From CATQHS01 sp965203375 (lineage in GTDB: Bacteria; Actinomycetota; Acidimicrobiia; Acidimicrobiales; Aldehydirespiratoraceae): a stretch of 64,000 nt of DNA. Shown here one piece after another: positions 17,227 to 24,785 of the stretch (within the stretch, counting starts at the first letter, position 1; the number at the start of each line of letters is the position of its first letter). Location: assembly GCA_965203375.1 (NCBI GenBank), contig OZ241886.1, positions 3,680,279-3,744,278 on the forward strand, written 5' to 3'. The translations under genes and the position numbers were made by a program. Under the pieces are notes generated by a model. It made no database searches. It was not told the origin of the DNA and saw only the letters and a list, made by a program, of their open reading frames with translations.

Positions 17227-17871
17227 TTAGCTCGCCAGGTAGTCGAGGACCTCGGCTTCGTCGACCACGTCGGCGTACTTGGCGTCGAGGTCGAACAGGT
17301 TGGCCTCGTGAACGGCCCGGCTGCGGTCGCCCACGGCCTGGCGGACCACGGCGGGCACGAAGCCGTGCTGGCAGGCGTCGAGGGCGGTGGCCCGGACGCA
17401 TCCGCTGGTCGACACCCCGGTCACGATCAGGGTGTCGACGCCGAGCGAGGTGAGGGTGGAGGCCAGGGAGGTGCCGAAGAAGGCGCTGGCGTACTGCTTG
17501 GTGACGATGATGTCGTCGGGGCGGGTCTCCAGCTCCGGGGCCATCTCGGCCAACCGGTTGCCCCGGTCGAAGCAGCGCAGGGCGGCCACCTTGCGGTAGA
17601 AGACCCCGCCGTCGGCCCCGTCGCACTGGTACTCGATGCGGGTGAAGACCACCGGGATGTCGGCCCGGCGGGCGGCGGCCAGCACCCGCCCGCACGAGGC
17701 CAGCGCCTCTTCCACCCCGGCGTAGAGCGGCGAGGACTCCTCCAGGTAGGCCCGGGCGAAGTCGATGATCGCCAGGGCCGGGTGCGAGCCGAACCCGAGC
17801 CGGCCGCCGAACCCGGCGGAGGCGTAGTCCTCCCGCAGCCCCGGCTCGATCTCCGGCGCGGGCTCGGTCAT
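17227..17871 (-). CDS. Isochorismatase-family amidohydrolase (maleamate/N-carbamoylsarcosine amidase type)
   Basis: A 214-residue cysteine hydrolase with the triad in the expected places: Asp37 (ALAIIDFARAY), Lys125 (VTKQYASAFFGT) and Cys158 (GVSTSGCVRATALDA). The sequence with two Ser/Thr before the Cys is closest to N-carbamoylsarcosine amidases and maleamate amidohydrolase (NicF). ATGA overlap with the FAD monooxygenase upstream and a maleate isomerase just before it make a maleamate-to-maleate step plausible. Family is sure, substrate inferred. Confidence 0.85.
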   Translation of the reverse strand: MTEPAPEIEPGLREDYASAGFGGRLGFGSHPALAIIDFARAYLEESSPLYAGVEEALASCGRVLAAARRADIPVVFTRIEYQCDGADGGVFYRKVAALRCFDRGNRLAEMAPELETRPDDIIVTKQYASAFFGTSLASTLTSLGVDTLIVTGVSTSGCVRATALDACQHGFVPAVVRQAVGDRSRAVHEANLFDLDAKYADVVDEAEVLDYLAS

Positions 17872-19214
17872 TCCGCCGCCTCCTCGAACATGACGATCTC
17901 TCCGTCCTCCGGGGCTGTCCCGGTCATGGCGCTCTCTCCGTCCTCGGGGGCTGCCCCGATCATGCTGTCTCCCCGTTCATCGGGCGCCTCCCCGGATTGC
18001 GACAACTCGCCGCGACCTCGGGCCTCGTCGAGCAGGTCGTCCATGAGCCATCGGGCCTTGGTCATCGACGCCTGGAGAACGTAGTCCCGGGCGGCGGCGG
18101 GGTCGGCGGCGATGGCGGCCATCCGGGCCAGCGCCTCGCTCCGGCCCTCGGGATCGGGGCCGGTGAGGGTCAGGGCGTTGTTGTGGGTGTGGCGCTGCAC
18201 GTAGTCCACCGCCATCTGGCACCGGAACTCGGCCATGGCCCCGAGCCGGTCCTCGGGCAGGCCGCCGGCCAGCACCGAGGCCACCGCGTGGCCGAGCAGG
18301 AAGGCGTCGTGGATGCCGCCGTTCATGCCCATGCCGCCCAGGGGGTTGTTGATGTGGGCGGCGTCGCCGGCCAGCAGCACCCGGCCGGCCCGGAAGGTCT
18401 CGGCCACCCGCTGATGCACGGCATAGACGGTGCGGTGGGCCACCTCGAAGTCGCCGGGGAGGTCGACCACGCCGTGCAGGAGGCGCTGGACGTTGGCGTC
18501 GGAGAGGGCCTCGGCGTCGCTTTGGCCCTCGCCCACCGGGAACAGGGCCCGCCACACCCCCGCGGTCCGCAGCAGCACCAGCCACCGGTCGGGGCCGCTG
18601 ATGTAGTTGACGTAGCACAGGCCGTCGATGTGGTCGGCCAGTTCGACGGGGGTGGAGACCACCAGGTAGCGGTCCTCGTAGGTCATGCCGTCGAAGGCCA
18701 GCCCCAGCGACTTGCGGACGGCGCTGCCGGCCCCGTCGGCGGCCACGGCGAAGTCGGCGCCGTGTTCGGCGCCGTCGGCCAGCCGGACGACGGCGCGGTC
18801 GCCGAGGTCAGCGGCCGACACGACCGGGCATCCGAACTCCAGCTCGACCAGCGGATCGGCCCCGAACCGCTCGACCAGGATCTGGCAGAGCTTGAACTGC
18901 TCGCACTGCAGCCGGTAGGGGTGGGCGGTGACGTCGGCGATGGCGGCCAGGTCGAAGCGGGCCGTCACCCCGCCCCGCAGATCCCGGTAGGCGAAGTGGC
19001 GGGCCTTCAGGCCCCGGTCGATCAGCTCGCCGACGACGCCCAGCTCGTCGAGCAGGTCGAGGGTGGCCGGATGGAAGGTGGAGGCCCGCAGCTCCAGGGG
19101 CAGCTCCGGCTCGGCCTCCATCAAGGTGACCGCCGCGCCCCGCCGGGCCAGCACCGCGGCGGCCACGCACCCGACCGGCCCGGCCCCGACCACGATCACC
19201 CGCGGCCCCGTCAT
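17868..19214 (-). CDS. FAD-dependent aromatic-ring monooxygenase (PHBH family)
   Basis: A 448-residue flavin monooxygenase: FAD-binding GxGxxG at the N-terminus (VIVVGAGPVGCVAAAVLARRG), the DG motif near residue 160 (VAADGAGSAVR), and the second FAD motif near residue 285 (AGRVLLAGDAAHINNPLGGMGMNGG). It would hydroxylate an aromatic or heteroaromatic acid with NAD(P)H and oxygen. The last 30 residues are a 12-residue in-frame repeat (M-G-APEDGE) from a 36-base DNA repeat at 17880-17990, before the ATGA overlap with the amidase gene. With that amidase and maleate isomerase it resembles NicC (6-hydroxynicotinate 3-monooxygenase) context, but ring dioxygenase and deformylase genes are missing here. 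Confidence 0.88.
   Translation of the reverse strand: MTGPRVIVVGAGPVGCVAAAVLARRGAAVTLMEAEPELPLELRASTFHPATLDLLDELGVVGELIDRGLKARHFAYRDLRGGVTARFDLAAIADVTAHPYRLQCEQFKLCQILVERFGADPLVELEFGCPVVSAADLGDRAVVRLADGAEHGADFAVAADGAGSAVRKSLGLAFDGMTYEDRYLVVSTPVELADHIDGLCYVNYISGPDRWLVLLRTAGVWRALFPVGEGQSDAEALSDANVQRLLHGVVDLPGDFEVAHRTVYAVHQRVAETFRAGRVLLAGDAAHINNPLGGMGMNGGIHDAFLLGHAVASVLAGGLPEDRLGAMAEFRCQMAVDYVQRHTHNNALTLTGPDPEGRSEALARMAAIAADPAAARDYVLQASMTKARWLMDDLLDEARGRGELSQSGEAPDERGDSMIGAAPEDGESAMTGTAPEDGEIVMFEEAAE
17880..17990. repeat. 36-bp in-frame tandem repeat at the 3' end of the FAD monooxygenase gene
   Basis: About two and a half copies of a 36-base unit encoding M(I/T)G(A/T)APEDGE followed by two residues. 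Every unit holds an ATG, like the start codon of the next gene, so it seems derived from the stop/start junction. Confidence 0.7.
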
Positions 19215-19227
19215 CTTCCGGGCGCCT

Positions 19228-19293
19228 TCAGGACTCGGGCCGCATGGTTCGGGCCGGCCCGCCGCCGGCGGCGGCCCCCGGGCGATCGGGCAT
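19228..19293 (-). CDS. Mini-ORF (21 aa) between maleate isomerase and FAD monooxygenase
   Basis: The ATG overlaps the last base of the isomerase stop (TGATG). The frame ends 13 bases before the FAD monooxygenase ATG, with GGAAG just before that start. The predicted peptide is Gly/Ala/Pro/Arg-rich (MPDRPGAAAGGG...). Coupling on one side only; may be chance. Confidence 0.3.
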   Translation of the reverse strand: MPDRPGAAAGGGPARTMRPES

Positions 19294-20039
19294 CAGAACT
19301 CGCGCAGCATGATCCCGTGGCCGCGGAACTGGTCGTCGAACCCCAAGACCCGCAGGGCGTGCCAGATGCTGACCGCGTTGATGGCCAGGACCGGCTTGCC
19401 CAGCCAGCGCTCGGCCTGGTCGGCCACCTCGACCATGGACAGGTTGGTGCCGCATTGCACGATGGCCTCCACGTCGTCGCCGTCGAGGCGGCGGAGCTCG
19501 CGGATGAGCCGGTCGGGCTCGACGTCGGCGATGGAGGTGGCCGTCTCGCAGCGCAGGCCGGTGACCCGCTTCACGTCGAAGCCGCAGTCGGTGAAGTAGT
19601 TGTGGACCTGCTCGTCGGCGACGCTCTGATAGGGGGTGAGGCAGGCGATCGACGACACGCCGAGCCGGTCGAGGGCGGCGTTGCAGGAGTCGGACCCGGT
19701 GGTGACCCCGAGGTCGCCGGAGATCCGCCGGACCCGCTCCTCGAATTCGGCGCTTCCCTCCTTGCCCCCCCAGAAGGTCTCGGCCGACATGCCCATGAGG
19801 ATGTGGTCGGGCTCGCAGGTCATGACGTCGCTCACCGCGCCGGGGATGGTCAGGCGGATCTTGTCCAGGAAGTACAGGAAGGCGTCGTCGGTGCTGAGGT
19901 CGGGGGCCTCGACCAGGAACCGGGACGAGTGGAAGGTGACGCCGGGCGCCCCGACGGCGCTGCAGTCGTGCTCCACCACCGTGTTGGTGGACGGGACGAT
20001 GACCCCGATCTTGGCCCGGTAGCCCACGACGTCAGGCAT
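19293..20039 (-). CDS. Maleate cis-trans isomerase (Asp/Glu racemase superfamily)
   Basis: A 248-residue protein with the two catalytic cysteines at the positions known for maleate isomerases: Cys75 (SDVMTCEPDHI) and Cys196 (IVQCGTNLSM), plus the N-terminal IGVIVPSTNTVVEHD motif that binds the substrate carboxylate. It converts maleate to fumarate, or decarboxylates/racemises a related malonate. First gene of a minus-strand operon followed by the FAD monooxygenase and the amidase, fitting a pathway that ends in maleamate, maleate and fumarate. Confidence 0.88.
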   Translation of the reverse strand: MPDVVGYRAKIGVIVPSTNTVVEHDCSAVGAPGVTFHSSRFLVEAPDLSTDDAFLYFLDKIRLTIPGAVSDVMTCEPDHILMGMSAETFWGGKEGSAEFEERVRRISGDLGVTTGSDSCNAALDRLGVSSIACLTPYQSVADEQVHNYFTDCGFDVKRVTGLRCETATSIADVEPDRLIRELRRLDGDDVEAIVQCGTNLSMVEVADQAERWLGKPVLAINAVSIWHALRVLGFDDQFRGHGIMLREF

Positions 20040-20101
20040 CGGCCCCCTCCTGTTTCTCTCTTCACGGCGGCCTGCGCCGCCGCGGCGGCCAGGCTCATTC
20101 A

Positions 20102-20118
20102 GCGGAACGGCGTTCCGC
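20102..20118. promoter_or_regulatory. Inverted repeat, possible operator between divergent catabolic genes
   Basis: A perfect 7-base inverted repeat (GCGGAAC, 3-base spacer, GTTCCGC) lies 63 bases upstream of the maleate isomerase start and 120 bases upstream of the HMG-CoA-lyase-like gene, followed by another half site (GCGGAAC at 20122-20128). This resembles a TetR-type operator governing one or both divergent units. No regulator gene is adjacent. Confidence 0.5.
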
Positions 20119-20237
20119 GCTGCGGAACACGCTACCCACCGCCGGGCGGCCCGTCACGCCGGCCGGGGGTAGGGTGGCCCGATGAAGGCGGCGGGCCAGG
20201 CCGGGGGGGCCGTGGTGCGGGGCGAGGAGTGAACCCT

Positions 20238-21182
20238 ATGGAGACAGAGACGGGCCCGGCGATTCTCGGGGATGCGGGCGTGCAGATCGTGGACGTGGCC
20301 GCCCGGGACGGGCTGCAGAGCGACCCGGCCACGGTGTCCACCGCCGTCAAGGCGGAGCTGATCGAGCGGCTGATCGGCGCCGGGGTGCGGCGGCTGGAGG
20401 CAGCCAGCTTCGTGAACCCCAAGCGGGTGCCGCAGATGGCCGACGCCGAGGAGCTGATGGCCGCCCTGCCCCGGCCCGAAGGGGTGAGCTACATCGGGCT
20501 GGTGATGAACCGCCGGGGGCTGGATCGGGCCCTGGGCGCCGGGGTGGACGAGGTCAACGCGGTGGTGGTCTGTACCGACACGTTCTGCCAGCGCAACCAA
20601 GGCGCGACCACCGCCGAGGCCCTGGAGGTGTGGGCGGAGCTGGCCGCCGAGGCCCGGTCGGCTCAGACAGCGGCGGGCGTGACTTTGGCCGCGGCCTTCG
20701 GCTGCCCTTACGAGGGCGAGGTCCCGATCGAGCGGGTGGCCGAGACGGTGGCCGAGGCGGCCGAAAGCGGCCCGGCCGAGATCGCCCTGGCCGACAGCAT
20801 CGGGGCGGCGGTCCCCCCCGATGTGGCCGAGCGGGTGAGCGCGGTGCGCGAGGCGGTCGGCGACGGCGTCCGGCTCCGGGCCCACTTCCACAACACCCGC
20901 AACACCGGGTTCGCCAACGTGGTGGCGGCCCTGGACGCGGGCGTGACCGTCATCGACGCCAGCCTGGGCGGGATCGGGGGCTGCCCCTTCGCCCCGGCCG
21001 CCACCGGCAACATCGCCAGCGAGGATCTGGTCTACCTCTTGGACCGGATGGGGATCGAGACCGGGGTCTCGCTGGAGGCCATGTGCGAGGCGGCCCGCTG
21101 GCTGGAGGACGCCCTGGACCACCCCGTCCCCGGCCTGCTGTCCAAAGCCGGCCCCTTCCCCTCCCCCTCTCGGGTTTTCTGA
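20238..21182 (+). CDS. Hydroxymethylglutaryl-CoA lyase-like enzyme
   Basis: A 314-residue TIM-barrel lyase of the HMG-CoA lyase/DRE-TIM family. Present are the N-terminal VDVAARDGLQSD (metal-binding Asp and catalytic Arg), the HFHNTRNTGFANVVAAL histidine motif, and the signature loop GGIGGCPFAPAATGNIASEDL with the catalytic Cys. It cleaves HMG-CoA or a related 3-hydroxyacyl-CoA to acetyl-CoA plus a keto acid, at the end of leucine breakdown or a similar path. The ATG at 20238 has GAGGAG 9 bases upstream. The stop falls inside the arm of the first of two hairpins. Confidence 0.92.
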   Translation: METETGPAILGDAGVQIVDVAARDGLQSDPATVSTAVKAELIERLIGAGVRRLEAASFVNPKRVPQMADAEELMAALPRPEGVSYIGLVMNRRGLDRALGAGVDEVNAVVVCTDTFCQRNQGATTAEALEVWAELAAEARSAQTAAGVTLAAAFGCPYEGEVPIERVAETVAEAAESGPAEIALADSIGAAVPPDVAERVSAVREAVGDGVRLRAHFHNTRNTGFANVVAALDAGVTVIDASLGGIGGCPFAPAATGNIASEDLVYLLDRMGIETGVSLEAMCEAARWLEDALDHPVPGLLSKAGPFPSPSRVF

Positions 21183-21226
21183 GCAGAAATCTGCGCTATA
21201 CCGCAAATAAATGCTCAGAAAACCCG
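21171..21226. terminator. Hairpin copy 1 of a duplicated palindromic element
   Basis: Perfect 15-base arms (CGGGTTTTCTGAGCA and its complement) at 21171-21185 and 21212-21226 enclose a 26-base loop. The loop has an imperfect inner palindrome (GCGCTATACCGC). The upstream gene ends within the left arm. Position between convergent genes suggests a two-way terminator, though the loop is long. Confidence 0.6.
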
Positions 21227-21251
21227 GGGCCCGCGGGTTTACCGGGGCCTG

Positions 21252-21307
21252 CGGGTTTTCTGAGCAAAAATCATCGCTATAGCGCAAAAATATGCTCAGA
21301 AAACCCG
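21252..21307. terminator. Hairpin copy 2 of a duplicated palindromic element
   Basis: Same 15-base arms as copy 1 at 21252-21266 and 21293-21307, same 26-base loop length, but a different loop sequence with a perfect 10-base palindrome CGCTATAGCG at 21275-21284. Conserved arms and conserved loop length with variable loop bases suggest selection on structure or a mobile palindromic repeat family. Confidence 0.6.
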
Positions 21308-21336
21308 GGGGGTCAGAACCCGGGGGGGAGGGGGGG

Positions 21337-22899
21337 TTAGATGGCTCGGTCTCGGCCTTTCCAGTGGGGGTCGCGCAGGCGGCGCTTGTAGAGCTTGCCG
21401 TTGGGGTCGCGGGGCAGCTCGTCAATGTAGTCGACGGAGCGGGGCAGCTTCTGGCGGGCCACCCGGCCCCGGAGCCACTCCATGACCGCGGCGGTGGTGG
21501 CCTCGCCCGGCGCCCAGCCGTCCCGCAGCTCGATCACCGCCTTGATCTCCTCGCCGGTGTCGTCGTTGGGCACCCCGAACACGGCCGCGTCGCCCACCGC
21601 CGGGTGCTGCACCAGGGCCCCCTCGATCTCGGCCGGGTAGATGTTCACCCCGCCGACGATGATCATGTCGCCGGCCCGGTCGTTGAGGAACAGCCAGCCG
21701 TCGTCGTCTAGGTAGCCCACATCGCCGACGGTGAAGAAGTCGCCCCGGTGGCTATTGCGGGTCTTGTCCGGGTCGCCCTTGTAGGTGAAGGCGGCCATGG
21801 GCATCTTCATCCACACCGTGCCCGACTCGAAGGGCCCCAGCTCGGCCCCGTCGGGCCCGGTGACGATCACCTCGCAGCCCGGCCAGGGGCGCCCCACCGT
21901 GCCCGGCCTCTCCATCCACTCCCCGGCCGACACGTAGGTCCCGCCCCCCTCGGTGGCGGCGTAGTACTCCCAGATGACGTCGCCCCACCACTCGATCATC
22001 CGGCGCTTGGTCTCCACCGGGCAGGGGGCGGCGGCGTGGACCATGGAGCGCAGCGACGACAACTCGGCGGCGGCCCGGACCTCGTCGGGGAGCTGGAGCA
22101 GGCGGTTGAACATGGTGGGGACCATGTGGGAGGTGGTGACCCGGCGGCGCTCGATGAGCTCCAGCGCGCCCTCGGCCGTCCAGCGGTCCATGAGCACGGC
22201 GGTGTGGCCCATGTGCAGCGACATGGTGGTCCAGTTGTTGACCGCGGTGTGGTACATCGGGGCCTGGGTGAGGTGGACGTTGTCGTCGTGGGGGGCGATG
22301 CCGAACAGCATGAGCAGCCCGCCGGAGCGGGCCGCGGCCTCGTCGGGGTGGCGGGAGTCGAGGGCCCGGCGCACCCCCTTGGGCCGCCCGGTGGTGCCCG
22401 AGGTGTAGAACATGAACGACCCGGTGGCCAGCTCGTCGGGCCGGCTCCCGCCGTGGGGGCCGATCAGCTCCGAGAAGTCCCGGAACCCCTCCACCGCCCC
22501 GCCCACCGCGAAGCGGTTGGCTGCCGGGGTGACGCAGTCCTCGGTGGCCCGGGCCGCCTCGTCGGCGAAGCGGGCATGCACCACCAGGGCCTTGGTCTCG
22601 GCGTCGTTGACGATGTAGGCGATCTCGGGGCCGACCAGGTGCCAGTTGACCGCGGTGAGGTAGAGGCCGGTCTGGTAGGCGGCCAGGCCCACCGCAAGCT
22701 GCTCGACGCAGTTGGGCAGCAGGGTGGTGACCTGGTCGCCCCGGTCGAGCCCGGCCGCTCGCAGGCCGGATGCGATCCGGTTGGTGAGGGCGGCCAGCTC
22801 GGCGAAGGTCGTCGAGTGGCCGTCAGGGTCGACGACGGCGGGGCGGTCGGGGTGGGCCTCGGCGATGGCCCAGAGCCCGCAGGCGTCGGCGTCGGCCAC
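21337..22899 (-). CDS. Acyl-CoA synthetase (AMP-forming)
   Basis: A 520-residue ANL-superfamily ligase: P-loop FMFYTSGTTGRPKGVRR, the acyl-pocket motif YYAATEGGGTYVS, the hinge GDVGYLDDDGWLFLNDRAGDMIIVGG, and the C-terminal catalytic Lys in RDPNGKLYKRRLRD. It activates a fatty or aromatic acid to its CoA ester. The GTG at 22899 fits the first helix; a longer in-frame extension is not conserved in character. Its 5' neighbour, the glyoxalase-like gene, ends 44 bases upstream on the same strand, so they may form one unit. Confidence 0.92.
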   Translation of the reverse strand: MADADACGLWAIAEAHPDRPAVVDPDGHSTTFAELAALTNRIASGLRAAGLDRGDQVTTLLPNCVEQLAVGLAAYQTGLYLTAVNWHLVGPEIAYIVNDAETKALVVHARFADEAARATEDCVTPAANRFAVGGAVEGFRDFSELIGPHGGSRPDELATGSFMFYTSGTTGRPKGVRRALDSRHPDEAAARSGGLLMLFGIAPHDDNVHLTQAPMYHTAVNNWTTMSLHMGHTAVLMDRWTAEGALELIERRRVTTSHMVPTMFNRLLQLPDEVRAAAELSSLRSMVHAAAPCPVETKRRMIEWWGDVIWEYYAATEGGGTYVSAGEWMERPGTVGRPWPGCEVIVTGPDGAELGPFESGTVWMKMPMAAFTYKGDPDKTRNSHRGDFFTVGDVGYLDDDGWLFLNDRAGDMIIVGGVNIYPAEIEGALVQHPAVGDAAVFGVPNDDTGEEIKAVIELRDGWAPGEATTAAVMEWLRGRVARQKLPRSVDYIDELPRDPNGKLYKRRLRDPHWKGRDRAI

Positions 22900-22943
22900 G
22901 GCTTGGTGTGGTTCGGTGCGGTTCGGTTCGGCGGCCCGGGCGC

Positions 22944-23723
22944 TCAGCCGGGGCGGCCGCCGGAGGCGACGATCTTGAGCACGGCCCCGGTGGGGTCGGC
23001 CACCACGGCGAACCGGCCTGTGGGCGCGTCGAAGGGACCGGCGGCCACAGCGCCGCCCGCGGCGGTGACCGTTTCGCAGGCCGCGTCGCAGTCCTCGACC
23101 CCCAGGCACACCATCCAGCAGGGCGAGACATGGTCGTCGGGCGGCGTCACGGCGCCGGCGACGGGGGCGCCGCCGACGGTGAACATCGTTGTGGGTCCGG
23201 CGGGGCCGCCGGGCTGCGCCTCCGACCCCCAGCCGGCCAAGGCGGCGTAGAAGGGGGCCGCGGCGGGCTGGTCGGGCGTGACCAGCTCGGCCCAGACCAG
23301 CGACCCGGGCTCGCCGACCAGCTCGGCCCCTATGCCAGCGGCGGCCTGCCACAGGCATATGGCCGCGCCGGCCGGGTCGCCGACCACGGCCGTGCGGCCC
23401 TCCTCCATGACGTCGAAGGGCTCCTGGTACACTTGGCCCCCGGCGGCAACGGCCCGGCCGACGGCGTCATCGACCGATGAGACCGTGACGTAGAGGTTCC
23501 AGCACGAGGGCATGTCGTCCATCTCGGGCGGCCACTGGAAGATCCCGCCCACGGCATGGCCGTCCTTGGACGCCGAGATGTACTCGCCGCCCCCCTCTAT
23601 GGGATTGGACACATAGGACCAGCCGAACAGGGCCTCGTAGAAGGCCTTGGCGCCGGTCGGGTCGGAGGTGGCGAGGTCGGCCCACGACAGGCTCCCCTCG
23701 GAGTATTCGGTGCGTACAGGCAT
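22944..23723 (-). CDS. Tandem VOC (glyoxalase/bleomycin-resistance-like) protein
   Basis: 259 residues folding into two vicinal-oxygen-chelate domains: residues about 8-125 (WADLATSDPTGAKAFYEALFGWSY ... DPAGAAICLWQ) and about 140-255 (WAELVTPDQPAAAPFYAALAGW ... DPTGAVLKIV). The repeated pattern D-P-(A/T)-G-A near the end of each domain is typical of the VOC family 27/PhnB-like pairs. Enzymatic role unknown; divergent from the enoyl-CoA hydratase with an 18-base spacer. Confidence 0.82.
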   Translation of the reverse strand: MPVRTEYSEGSLSWADLATSDPTGAKAFYEALFGWSYVSNPIEGGGEYISASKDGHAVGGIFQWPPEMDDMPSCWNLYVTVSSVDDAVGRAVAAGGQVYQEPFDVMEEGRTAVVGDPAGAAICLWQAAAGIGAELVGEPGSLVWAELVTPDQPAAAPFYAALAGWGSEAQPGGPAGPTTMFTVGGAPVAGAVTPPDDHVSPCWMVCLGVEDCDAACETVTAAGGAVAAGPFDAPTGRFAVVADPTGAVLKIVASGGRPG

Positions 23724-23741
23724 GGGCGATAGCTTGCCACC

Positions 23742-24665
23742 ATGACCAACGACGGGTCAACCGAGCCCACCGAGCCAGCGGGGGCCGGGGCGACGAGCGG
23801 CGAGGCGGCCCGTGGCGAGGCGACAAGCATGCAGTCGTCGGACAGCGGCGAGGCGGCCAGCCGTCCCGCCGAGCGACCCATCGACGAGCAGATCCGGCTG
23901 GAGCGGCGGGGCGGGGTGGCCTGGATCACCATCGACCGGCCCGAGGTGGGCAACGCCCTGCACCCGGCGGGCCGGGACCGGCTGCGCGACATCATCGAGG
24001 AGCTGAACCGGGACCGGACGGCCCGGTGCGCGGTGATCGCCGCGACCGGCGACCGGTTCTTCTGCACGGGCGCGGACCTCCGGGCCAGCGCCGGGGCCGA
24101 CTCCGGCGTCAACGTGAGGCGCATGATGCTCGACGGCCAGTACCGGCTCTTCGAGGCCATCTTCGACTGCGACCTGCCCGTCATCGCCTCGGTGAACGGG
24201 ACCGCGGCCGGGATGGGCGCCCACCTGGCCCTGGCCTGCGACCTGGTGGTGGCCAGCGACCAGGCCCGCTTCATCGAGATCTTCACCCGGCGGGGGCTGG
24301 TGCCCGACGCCCTGGGCCCGTGGCTGCTGCCCCGGATCATCGGGGTGCGCCGGACCATGGAGCTGTTCCTTTTGGCTGAGGACCTGCCGGCCCGGCGGGC
24401 CCAGGAGATGGGCCTAGTCAACCGGGTGGTCCCTCCCGGCGAGCTGGCCGCCGCCGTCGAGGAGTGGGCCGAGCGCCTGGCCGCCGGCCCCACCCGCACC
24501 TTCGCCATGACCAAGTGGCTGGTGAACCGCAGCCTCGATTCGGACCGGGCGGCCATGGCCTACGACGAGGCCGCGGCAGTGGAGCTGATCAGCCACACCA
24601 AGGACGCGGCCGAGGGAGTGGCCAGCTTCCGAGAGCGCCGCCCCCCGCAGTGGAAGGGCCGCTGA
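23742..24665 (+). CDS. Enoyl-CoA hydratase/isomerase family protein
   Basis: A 307-residue crotonase-fold protein. Residues 1-48 are a low-complexity Glu/Ala/Ser extension; the crotonase domain begins at RLERRGGVAWITIDRPEVGNAL. Oxyanion-hole segments are seen in FFCTGADLRA and VNGTAAGMGAHLALACDLV. The segment FIEIFTRRGLVPDALGPWLLPRIIG carries Glu and Asp near the usual acid positions, so hydratase or isomerase activity on an acyl-CoA is likely. The neighbouring acyl-CoA synthetase suggests a beta-oxidation role. The start may be later than the first ATG. Confidence 0.88.
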   Translation: MTNDGSTEPTEPAGAGATSGEAARGEATSMQSSDSGEAASRPAERPIDEQIRLERRGGVAWITIDRPEVGNALHPAGRDRLRDIIEELNRDRTARCAVIAATGDRFFCTGADLRASAGADSGVNVRRMMLDGQYRLFEAIFDCDLPVIASVNGTAAGMGAHLALACDLVVASDQARFIEIFTRRGLVPDALGPWLLPRIIGVRRTMELFLLAEDLPARRAQEMGLVNRVVPPGELAAAVEEWAERLAAGPTRTFAMTKWLVNRSLDSDRAAMAYDEAAAVELISHTKDAAEGVASFRERRPPQWKGR

Positions 24666-24682
24666 CCCCTCAGGTTTCAAAG

Positions 24683-24783
24683 CCGTAATTCTCATTTAAA
24701 GGGATGCGTTGCCTTTTGTTAGAGAATTACCGTCTATAATTCTCTAACATAGGGAGGCACAACTCTTTATAAAGGAATTACGG
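24683..24783. promoter_or_regulatory. Nested inverted repeats and promoter upstream of the Fic gene
   Basis: A perfect 13-base inverted repeat (arms 24717-24729 and 24737-24749, TGTTAGAGAATTA) with 7-base spacer surrounds a consensus -10 box TATAAT at 24735-24740. A second 9-base pair (CCGTAATTC at 24683-24691, GAATTACGG at 24775-24783) shares the same AATTC/GAATT core, giving four related half sites. This arrangement is typical of autoregulated toxin or Fic genes. A ribosome site AAGGA lies 9 bases before the GTG at 24786. Confidence 0.75.
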
Positions 24784-24785
24784 AA

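Noticed and set aside
22900..22943. Mini-ORF relay between the glyoxalase-like and acyl-CoA synthetase genes
   Set aside because: No ATG or GTG in the gap that would make a chained ORF.
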